Positions 44,960 to 54,674 of a stretch of 64,000 nucleotides of DNA are shown piece by piece. Origin of the DNA: Nocardioides sp. WS12 (GTDB lineage: Bacteria > Actinomycetota > Actinomycetes > Propionibacteriales > Nocardioidaceae); NCBI RefSeq assembly GCF_014108865.1, contig NZ_CP053928.1:2790001-2854000 (forward strand), in the 5' to 3' direction. Under the pieces are notes generated by a model. That model had not been told where the DNA came from. It made no database searches and worked only from the letters and a program-made list of their open reading frames with translations. Numbering within the stretch: position 1 is the first letter of the stretch; each line of letters starts with the position of its first letter. The position numbers were made by a program, and so were the translations under genes.

Positions 44960-45993
44960 CCAGCTCCAGAAGTCTGCTCCGCGCCCTGGGGGCCCTCGTC
45001 GTGACGGGCGCGGTCCTGGCCACCTCCGGGTGTGGTGTCGGCCCCGGCTCGGACAAGATGACGGTGAAGGCCTACCTGGTCGACTCGGCCGGTCTGTTCG
45101 TCGGCAACGACGTGGGCGTCCTGGGCGTCAACGTCGGCTCGATCACCTCGATCGAGCCGGCCGGCGACAAGGTCCTGGTCACGATGGAGATCGACGGCGA
45201 CCAGCCGGTGCCGGCAGACGCCGGTGCGGTGGTCGTGGCCCGCTCAGTGGCGACGGACCGCTACATCGAACTCACCCCGGTGTACCGCGAAGGCGCGAAG
45301 ATGGCCGACGGCGCCACCATCGATGTCGATCGCACCCAGTCGCCTGTCGACTTCGACCAGGTTCTCGACTCGCTCAACGAGTTCGCGACCGGTATCGGCG
45401 GCAACGTCGAGACGACGAAGGCCGTCCAGCGATTCATCGATGCAGGCACCAGTGCCCTCCAGGGCCGCGGCCCGTTGTTGAACCAGACCATCCACTCCCT
45501 GGCCGACGGCGTCAGCGGGATCTCCTCCCAGCGGGAGGACATCGCGGCGACGTTGAAGTCCCTGGACGTGCTGCTCAGCAGCATCGCGACCAACGAGTCC
45601 ACGGCCAGGACCTTCATCCAGCAGGTGTCCCGGGCCTCGAAGATCCTGGCTGATGAGCGGGAGAACTTCCGTTCGGCCCTGCGGTCCCTTGATGAGGCAG
45701 TCACCACCGTGGCCAAGTTCGCGGTCGACAACCGTCAGGAGATCGTCGACACCCTCGATGGTTCGACCGAGTTGATGAACACCGTGCTGTCGAAGCAGGG
45801 CAGGCTCGAGGAGATCCTCCGCGTGATGCCGCTCGCCCTGCAGAACCTCGCACTGATCAAGGGTGATCGTCTGCCGGTCCGGATCGATCCACTGATCCTG
45901 GTGCCGCTCGGCGACGTGTTGCAGGACATCTGTGACGGACTGCTGCAGGGCACCCTCTGCGATGCACTCATCGGGACAGGACTGGGCCAGTGA
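44956..45993 (+). CDS. mceD: Mce family protein D, predicted lipoprotein (locus 1)
   Basis: A 345-residue Mce subunit whose N-terminus has a signal ending LATSGC, a plausible lipobox (lipidated Cys about residue 26) instead of a plain membrane helix. MCE domain: VGNDVGVLGVNVGSI. The helical domain follows to about residue 300. The GTG start overlaps the mceC stop. Confidence 0.88.
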   Translation: MTSSRSLLRALGALVVTGAVLATSGCGVGPGSDKMTVKAYLVDSAGLFVGNDVGVLGVNVGSITSIEPAGDKVLVTMEIDGDQPVPADAGAVVVARSVATDRYIELTPVYREGAKMADGATIDVDRTQSPVDFDQVLDSLNEFATGIGGNVETTKAVQRFIDAGTSALQGRGPLLNQTIHSLADGVSGISSQREDIAATLKSLDVLLSSIATNESTARTFIQQVSRASKILADERENFRSALRSLDEAVTTVAKFAVDNRQEIVDTLDGSTELMNTVLSKQGRLEEILRVMPLALQNLALIKGDRLPVRIDPLILVPLGDVLQDICDGLLQGTLCDALIGTGLGQ

Positions 45994-47231
45994 AAGGGAC
46001 GATGACCATGCGCTCGACCTCTGCCCGCGCCGTCGCGGCTGCAGCGCTGGCGCTCACGGTCGGCTCACTGTCCGCCTGCGGTACGACGATGCGTGACCTC
46101 CCGATCCCGGGCACCGGGGTCTCCGGAGACACGATCGAGGTCAAGGCACAGTTCTCCGAGGCGCTGAACCTCGCCGTCGGTGCACCGGTCAAGGTCAACG
46201 GCGTCGACATGGGCAAGGTCAAGTCGGTGACGGTGGACGACTTCGTCGCCGAGGCCACGATGACGCTGAAGACCGACGCCGAGCTCCGGGAGGGCGCGCA
46301 CGCACGCCTGCGCTACACCACCCCGCTGGGCGAGCTCTTCGTGGACGTCACCAACCCCGCCACGGGGGCAGAGCTCGGCGACGACGCGACGCTCGCGCTG
46401 AAGGACACCGAGACCGCTCCGACGGTCGAGGACGCGCTGGCGCAGGCCTCCCTCCTGATCAACGGTGGTGGTCTGGAACAGCTCCAGACCGTCACCGAGG
46501 AGCTCAACACCGCGCTCGTCGGAAACGAGGGCGACTACCGCACCCTGCTGGATCGTGCATCGGTGTTCCTGACCCAGGCCAACGCCACGACCCAGAGCAT
46601 CGACCAGGTCCTGAACTCCCTGAACGGGCTCTCGACGACGCTGGCAGCACGACAGGGCACGATCAACCGGGCGGTCCAGGACATCAGGCCGGCCGCGAAG
46701 GTCCTGCGTGAGAAGACGCCCGACTTCACGCGGCTGCTTGCCGAGATCGAGAACTTCACCAGTGCCGCGAACAGCACGGTGAACGCAACCCGGTCCCAGT
46801 TGCTCAGCATGCTGACGGAGCTGGAACCGGTCCTGGCCGAGTTCGCCAAGAACAACGGGACCTTCGAGTCCTCGCTCAAGCTGCTGATCGCAGGTGCCAG
46901 GGCGGTTGACGAGGTCGCGGCGACCGACTACCTCAACATCAGCCTCGAACTCCACCTCAATGGCATCGATGCCACGGGCGTGGTGGAGGGCACCATTGCT
47001 GGTCTGCTCGGTCTGCTCGGACTCAATCCGAACACGCCCGGGCTCGGCGACCTGCTCGACCTCGGTGGCCTGCTGAACCTCGGCGGACTGGCTCCGGCCA
47101 GCAAGTCGACGCAATCGGGCTCCACGACCAAGTCCGGGACGTCCGGCAGCACGACCGGCTCGGGCAGCAAGCCCGATCCGCTGGGACTCAACGGCCTCCT
47201 GCAGGGCCTGCTCGGAGGAGGATCGCGATGA
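45990..47231 (+). CDS. mceE: Mce family lipoprotein E (locus 1)
   Basis: A 413-residue Mce subunit of the lipoprotein (LprK) type. The lipobox LSAC places the lipidated Cys at about residue 30. MCE domain: AVGAPVKVNGVDMGKVKSV. The tail (from about residue 365) is low-complexity Ser/Thr/Gly/Lys and ends GLLQGLLGGGSR, probably a flexible linker. GTG at 45990 fits the operon overlap pattern; ATG at 46002 or 46008 is possible. Confidence 0.9.
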   Translation: MKGTMTMRSTSARAVAAAALALTVGSLSACGTTMRDLPIPGTGVSGDTIEVKAQFSEALNLAVGAPVKVNGVDMGKVKSVTVDDFVAEATMTLKTDAELREGAHARLRYTTPLGELFVDVTNPATGAELGDDATLALKDTETAPTVEDALAQASLLINGGGLEQLQTVTEELNTALVGNEGDYRTLLDRASVFLTQANATTQSIDQVLNSLNGLSTTLAARQGTINRAVQDIRPAAKVLREKTPDFTRLLAEIENFTSAANSTVNATRSQLLSMLTELEPVLAEFAKNNGTFESSLKLLIAGARAVDEVAATDYLNISLELHLNGIDATGVVEGTIAGLLGLLGLNPNTPGLGDLLDLGGLLNLGGLAPASKSTQSGSTTKSGTSGSTTGSGSKPDPLGLNGLLQGLLGGGSR

Positions 47232-48319
47232 TGAAGATCCTGAGTGATCGTCTGTACCTGAGCCTCATCGGCATCGGGCTGGTCCTGGTGTTCGCCACTG
47301 CCTACATCTTCGCGGAGGTGCTCGACCAGCCGCTGACGAAGCGGCCGGTCAAGATCGACGTCGAGCTCGCCCAGACCGGCGGGTTGTTCGAGGGATCGGC
47401 GGTGACCTACCGCGGCGTGAAGATCGGCAAGGTCGAGAAGATCGTCCCCTCGCAGGACGGCGTGGTGGCGGAGATCGCGATCACCACGGAAACGGACATC
47501 CCCAAGGATTCCGTGGTCCGGGTCCGCAGTCTGTCCCCGGTCGGCGAGCAGTACGTCGACTTCCAGCCGAAGTCCACCAAGGGACCATTCCTCGCGTCGG
47601 GCGACGTGATTCCCGCGGAGTCCACCGACATCCCCAAGAGCCTGAGCTCGACGGTCATCGCGGTGAACAGCGTGCTGCGCCAGATCGATGACAAGAAGCT
47701 GCGCATCGTCCTCGGTGAACTGAGCACGGGCCTCAAGGGCACCGGCACCGACCTGGGGCAGATCCTCGACCAGGGCACGGCGATCCTGGCCACCCTGAAC
47801 GAGGTGTGGCCCGAGACCGACCGCCTGATCACCAACGCCGGTACGGTGCTGCCGATCGTGACCGACAACGCGGACTCGCTGAAGGTGCTCGCACAGTCCT
47901 CGAAGCAGTTCGCTCAGTTCCTCCGCGAGTACGACCCCGAGTTGCGTGACATCCTCAAGCGCACCCCGGCGCAGCTCCAGGAGCTGGTGCGGCTGATCAA
48001 CGACGCAGACACGGTGCTGCCGGGCTTCTTGGCCACGGGGGTTAGTTTCACTGACGTGTTCCGATCCTACGAGCCGCACCTGCGCGCCCTGCTCCAGTCC
48101 TACGAGCCCGGGCTGCGGTCGCTGATCGCGAAGGTCAAGGGCGGCGAGTTGCGCATCCAGATCATCGGCGACAAGAGCCCGCGCTGCAAGGACTACGGCA
48201 CCACGCGCCTCAACCCGGTGAACACAGAGCGTCGGCCGCTCCAGAAGGACGCTCGCTGTGAAGCGTCGTTCGCCAACCTCCAGCGCGGTGCCGACAAGGC
48301 GCCCGGGCCCGTTCGGTGA
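47228..48319 (+). CDS. mceF: Mce family protein F (locus 1)
   Basis: A 363-residue Mce subunit, the last of the six. N-terminal helix about residues 8-30. The MCE domain has FEGSAVTYRGVKIGKVEKI, a sequence almost shared with Mce4F of locus 2. The C-terminus has CKDYG and a second Cys. ATGA overlap with mceE; GTGA overlap with the Mce-associated gene. Confidence 0.92.
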   Translation: MMKILSDRLYLSLIGIGLVLVFATAYIFAEVLDQPLTKRPVKIDVELAQTGGLFEGSAVTYRGVKIGKVEKIVPSQDGVVAEIAITTETDIPKDSVVRVRSLSPVGEQYVDFQPKSTKGPFLASGDVIPAESTDIPKSLSSTVIAVNSVLRQIDDKKLRIVLGELSTGLKGTGTDLGQILDQGTAILATLNEVWPETDRLITNAGTVLPIVTDNADSLKVLAQSSKQFAQFLREYDPELRDILKRTPAQLQELVRLINDADTVLPGFLATGVSFTDVFRSYEPHLRALLQSYEPGLRSLIAKVKGGELRIQIIGDKSPRCKDYGTTRLNPVNTERRPLQKDARCEASFANLQRGADKAPGPVR

Positions 48320-48867
48320 AGATCAGGAACAGCCTGCACCGGGCCGCCGGCCCACTCGTAGCCCTGGTGCTCGCGGGTGCCGTGCTGTCGGGCTGCGGAG
48401 CCGACGACCAGCAGGCGAAGGACCTCAAGGAGGCCCGCGCGAAGGTGCAGGAGTTGACGGCAGAGGACACCGCCGCCGACGAGGCGCTGGCTGCGGCCAA
48501 GGTCCTGCTCGCCGAGATCACGACGTACTCCTGGAAGGAGGGTGACCACGAGTTCGCGTGGCTCGAGAAGATCGCGGGCACCGAGCTGAAGGAGAAGCTC
48601 GCTCCCAACGTCCCTCTCCTCCAGGAGCAGATCGTCAAGGGCAAGGTCACCGCCAAGGGCCAGGTCGTCGACTCTGCGGCCCGCGTGGTCGATGACACGC
48701 AGGTCGAGGTGTTGGCGTTCGTGGACCAGGCGATCACGGACGAGACCAACAAGGACATCAAGATCGAGGAGCAGCGGGTCAGCATGACCATGAAGCTCGT
48801 CGACGACGAGTGGCTGGTCGATCGGCTCGAGCTTCTCAGTGGCACCAACAACGAGCCCGTGCAGTAG
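48316..48867 (+). CDS. Mce-associated lipoprotein (locus 1)
   Basis: A 183-residue protein with signal LVALVLAGAVLSGC (lipidated Cys about residue 27), a coiled helix (about 33-65) and an NTF2-like C-domain as in Mce-associated (Mas/Mam) proteins. Such proteins stabilise the importer in mycobacteria. Classic members keep a membrane helix; here a lipobox replaces it. Confidence 0.8.
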   Translation: MKIRNSLHRAAGPLVALVLAGAVLSGCGADDQQAKDLKEARAKVQELTAEDTAADEALAAAKVLLAEITTYSWKEGDHEFAWLEKIAGTELKEKLAPNVPLLQEQIVKGKVTAKGQVVDSAARVVDDTQVEVLAFVDQAITDETNKDIKIEEQRVSMTMKLVDDEWLVDRLELLSGTNNEPVQ

Positions 48868-48893
48868 TGCGTCAGCCCTCCAACCCGATGCTC

Positions 48894-48899
48894 TAGATT
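48894..48899 (+). promoter_or_regulatory. -10 element of the PLD gene (leaderless)
   Basis: TAGATT lies seven bases before the GTG at 48907, deciding that start over the TTG at 48898. Confidence 0.5.
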
Positions 48900-48906
48900 G
48901 ACGCGC

Positions 48907-50169
48907 GTGGCGCATGGTGACAGGGACCCGCTCGCCGGGCTGAGGACGGTGCTGCGGCGGGTCCTGCTCACGGTGATCGGTGTGCCGTTCGTGGTGGCCT
49001 TCGCCATGTCCGTGGTCGACTCCTACCGCCGGCGCGGCAAGCGCCCCAAGCCGTTCCCGACGAGGGAGCCCCACACGGTCACCGTGGGCGACGGACAGAT
49101 CACGACGTACACCTTCGGTCGTGACCTGTACGACGACATGCTGGCCGCGATCGAGGGTGCTGAGCGGCAGATCCTCTTCGAGACCTACATCTGGAAGGGC
49201 GACGCGACGGGGGAGCGGTTCAAGCGGGCCCTCATCGCTGCCGCCGACCGGGGCGTCGACGTCTACTGCATCTACGACGCGTTCGCGAACCTCGTGGTCT
49301 CGCCCGCGTTCAAGCGGTTCCCGGCCCATGTGAAGGTACTCAAGTACCCCGTTTACTCCGCAGGCTGGCGCTTCTTCGACCTGCGTCGCTACGGCCGGGA
49401 CCACCGCAAGATCCTCGTCGTCGACGACAACGTCGGATTCATCGGTGGCTACAACATCGGCTCCAGTTACGAGACCGAGTGGCGCGACACCCACGTCCGG
49501 ATCACCGGGCCAGCGGTGTGGGACCTCAAACGGGCGTTTGCCGACTTCTGGAACCTCAACCGCCGTCGCCGCATTCGCACCTCCGAGCGGCCCCTGCTGC
49601 TGGAGACGGCCTCGACCTGGGAGCCGCGGGTCCGGGTGCAGCGCAACGTCCCGCGCCTGTGGATGTTCCCGATCCGCTCGATGTACATCGAGGCGATCAA
49701 CCGGGCCAGCCACAACGTGTGGATGACCCAGGCGTACTTCCTCCCCGACGAGGACTTCATCGACGCAGTCAAGGCCGCGGCGCGACGCGGTGTCGACGTA
49801 CGCCTGCTCCTGCCGCTGAAGTCGAACCACATCGTGGCCGACTGGATTTCCCGCGGGTACTTCAGCCAGTTGCTCGACTCCGGTGTGCGGATCCTTCGCT
49901 ATCGCGACGCGATGGTGCACGCCAAGACGGCCACCGTCGACGGGAACTGGGCCACGGTCGGCACGGCCAACATCGACCGGCTCAGCCTGCAGGGCAACTT
50001 CGAGATCAACGTCGAGATCATCGACGAGGGCTTCGCCCGCGATCTGGAGGCGATCTTCGAGGTCGACCAGTCCCACTGCCTCGAGCTCACCAGCGGTGAG
50101 TGGGAGGCGCGCGACGTGCACCGCAAGTTCACCGAGATGCTGCTCACCCCCCTTCGCCCGCTCCTCTGA
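48907..50169 (+). CDS. Phospholipase D family protein, cardiolipin-synthase-like
   Basis: A 420-residue enzyme with one N-terminal membrane helix (about residues 17-36). Two HKD motifs are complete: DHRKILVVDDNVGFIGG (about 164) and HAKTATVDGNWATVGTANID (about 337). It is expected to transfer phosphatidyl groups, making cardiolipin or a related lipid. It is leaderless and separate from the Mce operon. The SDR gene follows nine bases downstream. Confidence 0.9.
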   Translation: MAHGDRDPLAGLRTVLRRVLLTVIGVPFVVAFAMSVVDSYRRRGKRPKPFPTREPHTVTVGDGQITTYTFGRDLYDDMLAAIEGAERQILFETYIWKGDATGERFKRALIAAADRGVDVYCIYDAFANLVVSPAFKRFPAHVKVLKYPVYSAGWRFFDLRRYGRDHRKILVVDDNVGFIGGYNIGSSYETEWRDTHVRITGPAVWDLKRAFADFWNLNRRRRIRTSERPLLLETASTWEPRVRVQRNVPRLWMFPIRSMYIEAINRASHNVWMTQAYFLPDEDFIDAVKAAARRGVDVRLLLPLKSNHIVADWISRGYFSQLLDSGVRILRYRDAMVHAKTATVDGNWATVGTANIDRLSLQGNFEINVEIIDEGFARDLEAIFEVDQSHCLELTSGEWEARDVHRKFTEMLLTPLRPLL

Positions 50170-50178
50170 GGAGGCCCC

Positions 50179-51075
50179 ATGTGGTTCCGAGCCCCGGTGC
50201 GTGACCTCGCCGGCAAGCAGGTCTTCGTCACCGGCGCAGCGAGCGGTATCGGCCGCGCCGTGGCCGAGTACGCCGCCGAACGGGGCGCCGTCCTGCACCT
50301 GACCGATCTCCAGGCCGATGCCCTGGCGGCCGTGGCCGACGACATCCGGGCCGGCGGTGGCCAGGTCGCCACCGCGGAACCGGCGGACGTCTCCGACCAC
50401 GCCCAGGTACGACGCCTGGCGGCCCACGTCACGCAACGGTCCGGTCCGATGGACGTCGTCCTCAATGTCGCCGGCATCGCGATCTGGGGGACGGTACGCA
50501 GCCTGGAACCCGAACACTGGCAACGACTCGTCGACGTGAACCTGATGGGCCCGATCCATGTCATCGAGGAGTTCCTCCCGCCGATGATCGACGCCGGACG
50601 TGGTGGCCAACTGGTCAACGTGTCGTCCGCGGCCGGCATCATTGCCATGCCCTGGCATGCGGCGTACAGCGCCACGAAGTTCGGCCTGCGCGGGGTGTCG
50701 GAGGTGCTTCGCTATGACCTGCGCAAGCACCGGATCGGCGTCAGCCTGGTGTGCCCGGGCGGTGTCGACACCGGACTGGTGGCGACCATCCGGATCGCCG
50801 GGATCGACCAGCAGAACAAGGCCTTCGTCCGTGCCCGCGGGCACTTCCAGAAGCGGGCGGTGACTCCGGAGAAGGCCGCTGAGGCGATCTGGCGGGGCGC
50901 GTTGCGCAACCGCTACTGGGTCTACACCTCAGCCGACATCCGGCTGGTCCACTGGCTGCAGCGGTACTTCCCGCCCGGCTACGCCGTCGCGATGCGGGTC
51001 TTCAACTACGGGGCCAACCGGGTGCTCCCGTCCGTGGAGAAGGCGCGCCGTCCCGACCCGGCGGAGTCGGCATGA
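50179..51075 (+). CDS. Short-chain dehydrogenase/reductase
   Basis: A 298-residue SDR. NAD(P)-binding TGAASGIGRAVAEY is near residue 15. The catalytic Ser is in VNVSSAAG and Tyr/Lys in AAYSATKFG. The ATG has GAGGAGG upstream. It forms an operon with the PLD gene and, through an ATGA overlap, the CMD-like gene. Substrate unknown; the location suggests a lipid or hydrophobic alcohol. Confidence 0.9.
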   Translation: MWFRAPVRDLAGKQVFVTGAASGIGRAVAEYAAERGAVLHLTDLQADALAAVADDIRAGGGQVATAEPADVSDHAQVRRLAAHVTQRSGPMDVVLNVAGIAIWGTVRSLEPEHWQRLVDVNLMGPIHVIEEFLPPMIDAGRGGQLVNVSSAAGIIAMPWHAAYSATKFGLRGVSEVLRYDLRKHRIGVSLVCPGGVDTGLVATIRIAGIDQQNKAFVRARGHFQKRAVTPEKAAEAIWRGALRNRYWVYTSADIRLVHWLQRYFPPGYAVAMRVFNYGANRVLPSVEKARRPDPAESA

Positions 51076-51620
51076 CGACCGAGTCCGGAGCGCGTGTCGC
51101 TCCCGGCGGGTGGCGTGACGTCGGTCCGCTTGTCGCCGGGTTCGCCCGGGTCGCCGGTCGGGTGCAGGGCACCGAACCGCCTGCCGTGTTCCTCACCCTG
51201 GGTCGCCACCGTCGGTTGTTCTGGGGCTGGCTGCACTTCGCGGGTCGCCTGATGCCGGGAGGCCGACTGGCGCGTCGGGAATCGGAGTTGGTGATCCTTC
51301 GGGTCGCGAGCCGGCGTGGGTCGGCCTACGAGCTGGAACAGCACCGCAGGCTCGGTCGCCGCGCCGGGCTCAGCCGTGACGAGATCGCGGCCATCGAGAC
51401 GGCCGAGGAGTCTGCTGGCTTCTCCGCCCGTGAACGGCTGCTGCTGCGTGCCACCGACGAACTGGTCGCCGACCAGGACCTGTCCGACGCCCTCTGGGCC
51501 GACCTGGGCCAGGAGTTCGATGAGCGCGAGAAGATCGAGATCGTGATGCTCGTCGGGCACTACGCGATGCTGGCGACCGCGTTGCACGCCCTGCGGGTGC
51601 AACCGGACAAGGCACGCTGA
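51072..51620 (+). CDS. Carboxymuconolactone decarboxylase-like (AhpD fold) protein
   Basis: A 182-residue all-helical CMD-family protein. The conserved core is [22 protein letters not shown] and [12 protein letters not shown]. The redox CxxC of AhpD is missing (ASRRGS at that place), so peroxidase activity is unlikely; a decarboxylase or unknown role is left. Confidence 0.82.
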   Translation: MTTESGARVAPGGWRDVGPLVAGFARVAGRVQGTEPPAVFLTLGRHRRLFWGWLHFAGRLMPGGRLARRESELVILRVASRRGSAYELEQHRRLGRRAGLSRDEIAAIETAEESAGFSARERLLLRATDELVADQDLSDALWADLGQEFDEREKIEIVMLVGHYAMLATALHALRVQPDKAR

Positions 51621-51642
51621 CGGGGCTGTCGGTGCCCGCCCG

Positions 51643-51648
51643 TACGCT
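51643..51648 (+). promoter_or_regulatory. -10 element of uvrB (leaderless)
   Basis: TACGCT lies exactly six bases before the ATG at 51655. No clear LexA box is seen next to it. Confidence 0.5.
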
Positions 51649-51654
51649 GAATCC

Positions 51655-53784
51655 ATGCGTCCGGTCACTGATCTCGAGCGTCGAGTCGCCCCTTTCCATG
51701 TCGAGTCGGACTACGTTCCCTCGGGCGACCAGCCTGCGGCCATCGCGGAGATCACCAAGCGCCTGAACGCGGGGGCCAAGGACGTCGTACTCCTCGGTGC
51801 CACCGGCACGGGCAAGACGGCCACGGTGGCCTGGGTCGCCGAGCAGGTCCAGCGCCCCCTGCTCGTGCTGCAGCCCAACAAGACGCTGGCCGCCCAGTTC
51901 GCGAACGAACTGCGCCAACTCTTCCCGAACAACGCCATCGAGTACTTCGTGTCGTACTACGACTACTACCAACCCGAGGCGTACGTCCCGCAGACCGACA
52001 CCTACATCGAGAAGGACTCCTCGATCAACGAGGAGGTCGAGCGGCTGCGTCACTCGGCCACCAACAGCCTGCTGACCCGTCGCGACGTGATCGTGGTGTC
52101 GACGGTGTCGTGCATCTACGGCCTCGGCACCCCGCAGGAGTACGTCGACCGGATGCTCCGGTTGCGTGTGGGCGAGGAGCACGACCGCGACTCGGTGCTG
52201 CGCCGCCTCGTCGAGATCCAGTACACCCGCAACGACATGGCGTTCACCCGCGGCACCTTCCGGGTCCGGGGGGACACCCTGGAGATCTTCCCCGTCTACG
52301 AAGAGCTCGCCGTGCGCATCGAATTCTTCGGCGACGAGATCGAGCGGCTGATGACGCTGCACCCGGTGACCGGTGAAGTGCTCACCGAGGACACCGAGCT
52401 CCACGTCTTCCCGGCCAGCCACTACATCGCCGGCCCGGAGCGGATGGAGAAGGCGATCAACGGCATCGAGCTCGAGCTCGCCGACCAGCTCGCGACCTTC
52501 GAGCGGCAGGGCAAGATGCTCGAGGCGCAGCGGCTGCGGATGCGCACGACGTACGACGTCGAGATGATGCGGCAGGTCGGTTCCTGTTCGGGCATCGAGA
52601 ACTACTCGATGCACATGGATGGCCGTGGGCGCGGCACGGCACCCAACACGCTCCTGGACTACTTCCCCGAGGACTTCCTCATGGTGGTCGACGAATCGCA
52701 CGTGGCGATCCCGCAGATCGGTGGCATGTACGAGGGCGACATGTCGCGCAAGCGGAATCTCGTCGATCACGGTTTCCGGCTGCCGAGTGCGATGGACAAC
52801 CGGCCGCTGCGCTGGGAGGAGTTCCTCGAGCGGATCGGTCAGACGATCTACCTGTCGGCGACCCCGGGAAACTACGAGCTCGACAAGGTTCAGGGTGACG
52901 TCGTCGAGCAGATCATCCGCCCGACGGGCCTGGTCGACCCGCAGGTGGTCGTGAAGCCGACCAAGGGCCAGATCGACGACCTGATCCACGAGATCCGGGT
53001 GCGCACCGAGAAGCAGGAGCGGATCTTGGTCACCACGTTGACCAAGAAGATGTCCGAGGACCTCACCGACTACCTCCTCGACGCCGGCATCCGGACCCGT
53101 TATCTGCACTCCGAGGTCGACACCCTCAAGCGCATCGAGCTGCTGCGTGACCTCCGGCTGGGCCTGTACGACGTCCTCGTCGGCATCAACCTGCTGCGTG
53201 AGGGCCTCGACCTGCCGGAGGTCTCACTCGTCGCGATCCTGGACGCCGACAAGGAAGGCTTCCTGCGCTCGGACAAGTCCCTGATCCAGACGATCGGCCG
53301 GGCCGCGCGCAACGTGTCGGGCGAGGTCCACATGTACGCCGACCGGATCACCCGGTCGATGGAGTCGGCGATCGAGGAGACCAACCGGCGCCGCGAGAAG
53401 CAGGTCGCCTACAACGTGGCCCACGGTGTCGACCCCCAGCCGCTGCGCAAGAAGATCGCCGACATCACCGAGATGCTGGCCCGCGAGGACGAGACCACCC
53501 AGGAGTTGCTCCAGTCCTGGGCCGATGCCGGCGTGAAGGGGCGCGCCGGGGGAGTCCGGCCCAAGAAGTCGCCGACCCCGCAACTGCGGAGCACCGACAT
53601 CGGCGGGCACGCTGCCGCCCTGGCGGGCCTGCCGAGTGCCGACCTCGCCCAGCTGATCCAGGACCTCACCGACCAGATGAAGGGTGCCGCAGCGGAGCTC
53701 CAATTCGAGCTCGCGGCGCGGTTGCGTGACGAGATCAGCGACCTGAAGCGTGAACTCCGTCAGATGATGGAAGCAACGAAATGA
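51655..53784 (+). CDS. uvrB: Excinuclease ABC subunit B
   Basis: A 709-residue nucleotide-excision-repair helicase. Walker [14 protein letters not shown] (about residue 44), the damage-probing beta-hairpin region [15 protein letters not shown] (about 101), the DESH box, RAARN motif VI, and a C-terminal UVR domain (about 665-705) for UvrC contact. Length is normal. It stands between the two Mce loci and ends ten bases from the convergent channel gene. Confidence 0.97.
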   Translation: MRPVTDLERRVAPFHVESDYVPSGDQPAAIAEITKRLNAGAKDVVLLGATGTGKTATVAWVAEQVQRPLLVLQPNKTLAAQFANELRQLFPNNAIEYFVSYYDYYQPEAYVPQTDTYIEKDSSINEEVERLRHSATNSLLTRRDVIVVSTVSCIYGLGTPQEYVDRMLRLRVGEEHDRDSVLRRLVEIQYTRNDMAFTRGTFRVRGDTLEIFPVYEELAVRIEFFGDEIERLMTLHPVTGEVLTEDTELHVFPASHYIAGPERMEKAINGIELELADQLATFERQGKMLEAQRLRMRTTYDVEMMRQVGSCSGIENYSMHMDGRGRGTAPNTLLDYFPEDFLMVVDESHVAIPQIGGMYEGDMSRKRNLVDHGFRLPSAMDNRPLRWEEFLERIGQTIYLSATPGNYELDKVQGDVVEQIIRPTGLVDPQVVVKPTKGQIDDLIHEIRVRTEKQERILVTTLTKKMSEDLTDYLLDAGIRTRYLHSEVDTLKRIELLRDLRLGLYDVLVGINLLREGLDLPEVSLVAILDADKEGFLRSDKSLIQTIGRAARNVSGEVHMYADRITRSMESAIEETNRRREKQVAYNVAHGVDPQPLRKKIADITEMLAREDETTQELLQSWADAGVKGRAGGVRPKKSPTPQLRSTDIGGHAAALAGLPSADLAQLIQDLTDQMKGAAAELQFELAARLRDEISDLKRELRQMMEATK

Positions 53785-53794
53785 CGTCTGCCAC

Positions 53795-54481
53795 TCAGTG
53801 GCGGCGCGCGGCCAGCCCGACCATCCGGGCGACGACCAGCGCGATGTAGAACACCCCGGCCACCTGCTCGACCATCACGAACGATCGCGCCTGGTCCATC
53901 ACCGGGTAGACGTCGGACAGGCCGACGCTGGTCAGTGTGGTGAAGGACAGGTAGAGCAACTCGAACCACGGCAGCGCGTCGGCGCCGTCCGGGCTGTTGA
54001 AGCCGATGAAGGATCCGGGCCAGAGCACCTGGGCCGCGGCGTAGAGGTAGGCGAATCCCCAGGCGACCACGGTGAACGCCGCGCCGGTCGCGAAGATCTC
54101 GTCGCGGGTCACTTCGTCGTCGTGGAACAGGTACCGGAGCATCGCGTAGGACACGAAGAAGTAGAAGGGCACGTGGAAGGCCGCTGAGGCCAGCACGACC
54201 CATTCGGTGTCCGGGCTGATCGCCTCGGCGACGCTCAGCAGCATCGCCGGGATGCCGAGCAGTCCTGCGACCCAGGCGAGGACGGGCGTGCGTCGTACCG
54301 CCCAGACCGCGGTGAGGACCACCAGCATCTGCACCACGCCCAGGACTGCCCGCCCAACGGTGGAGCCGTCGAGGCTCGGATAGGCCAGCACGACGATGAG
54401 TTGGGCGAACAGCAGACACGCCGACGGATGGCGCCCGGCGGCCTGCGCGGCGGTCGCGATTCGGCTGTCTGCGGTGGGCAC
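53795..54481 (-). CDS. Two-pore-helix ion channel protein with unusual filter
   Basis: A 228-residue membrane protein with about six hydrophobic segments; the last two flank a pore loop. The loop reads TTLTSVGLSDVYP (TSVGLSD at residues 184-190) where potassium channels have TVGYGD, so selectivity may differ. No ligand-binding C-domain follows. The GTG start is six bases after TAGGAT on the minus strand. Confidence 0.82.
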   Translation of the reverse strand: MPTADSRIATAAQAAGRHPSACLLFAQLIVVLAYPSLDGSTVGRAVLGVVQMLVVLTAVWAVRRTPVLAWVAGLLGIPAMLLSVAEAISPDTEWVVLASAAFHVPFYFFVSYAMLRYLFHDDEVTRDEIFATGAAFTVVAWGFAYLYAAAQVLWPGSFIGFNSPDGADALPWFELLYLSFTTLTSVGLSDVYPVMDQARSFVMVEQVAGVFYIALVVARMVGLAARRH

Positions 54482-54487
54482 GTCCCG

Positions 54488-54493
54488 ATCCTA
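54488..54493 (-). promoter_or_regulatory. -10 element of the ion channel gene (leaderless)
   Basis: Reads TAGGAT on the minus strand, six bases before the GTG at 54481. Confidence 0.5.
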
Positions 54494-54589
54494 GGGAACG
54501 GGTCGGGTACGGCAGGGGAGGCGGGGCGCGGTGGCCCACCGTGACCCCGGTGCGGGGCGGCGCGTTGGGTCAGTAGCGGCGTTGTAGCG

Positions 54590-54618
54590 TTGGTCACAAC
54601 GAGAACGTGTTCTACTAT
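54590..54618 (+). promoter_or_regulatory. Mce4 promoter with KstR-like operator
   Basis: TTGGTC (54590-54595) and TACTAT (54613-54618) form a promoter with a 17-base spacer. GAGAACGTGTTCTA (54601-54614), within it, fits 13 of 14 positions of the KstR operator TNNAACNNGTTNNA. A repressor bound there would block RNA polymerase. A leader of about 50 bases with AGGAG (54662-54666) leads to the GTG at 54675. Confidence 0.75.
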
Positions 54619-54674
54619 TGCCGAGCAGTGCGGTTCAGGCCGCTCAGGGACATGACGGGAAGAGGAGACGGGGC

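Noticed and set aside
48193-50844. 883-residue open frame antisense to PLD and SDR genes
   Set aside because: Shadow of real genes; composition typical of reversed GC-rich coding sequence.
51621-51654. LexA (SOS) box in front of uvrB
   Set aside because: No CGAAC-N4-GTTCG-type palindrome is seen in the short gap.
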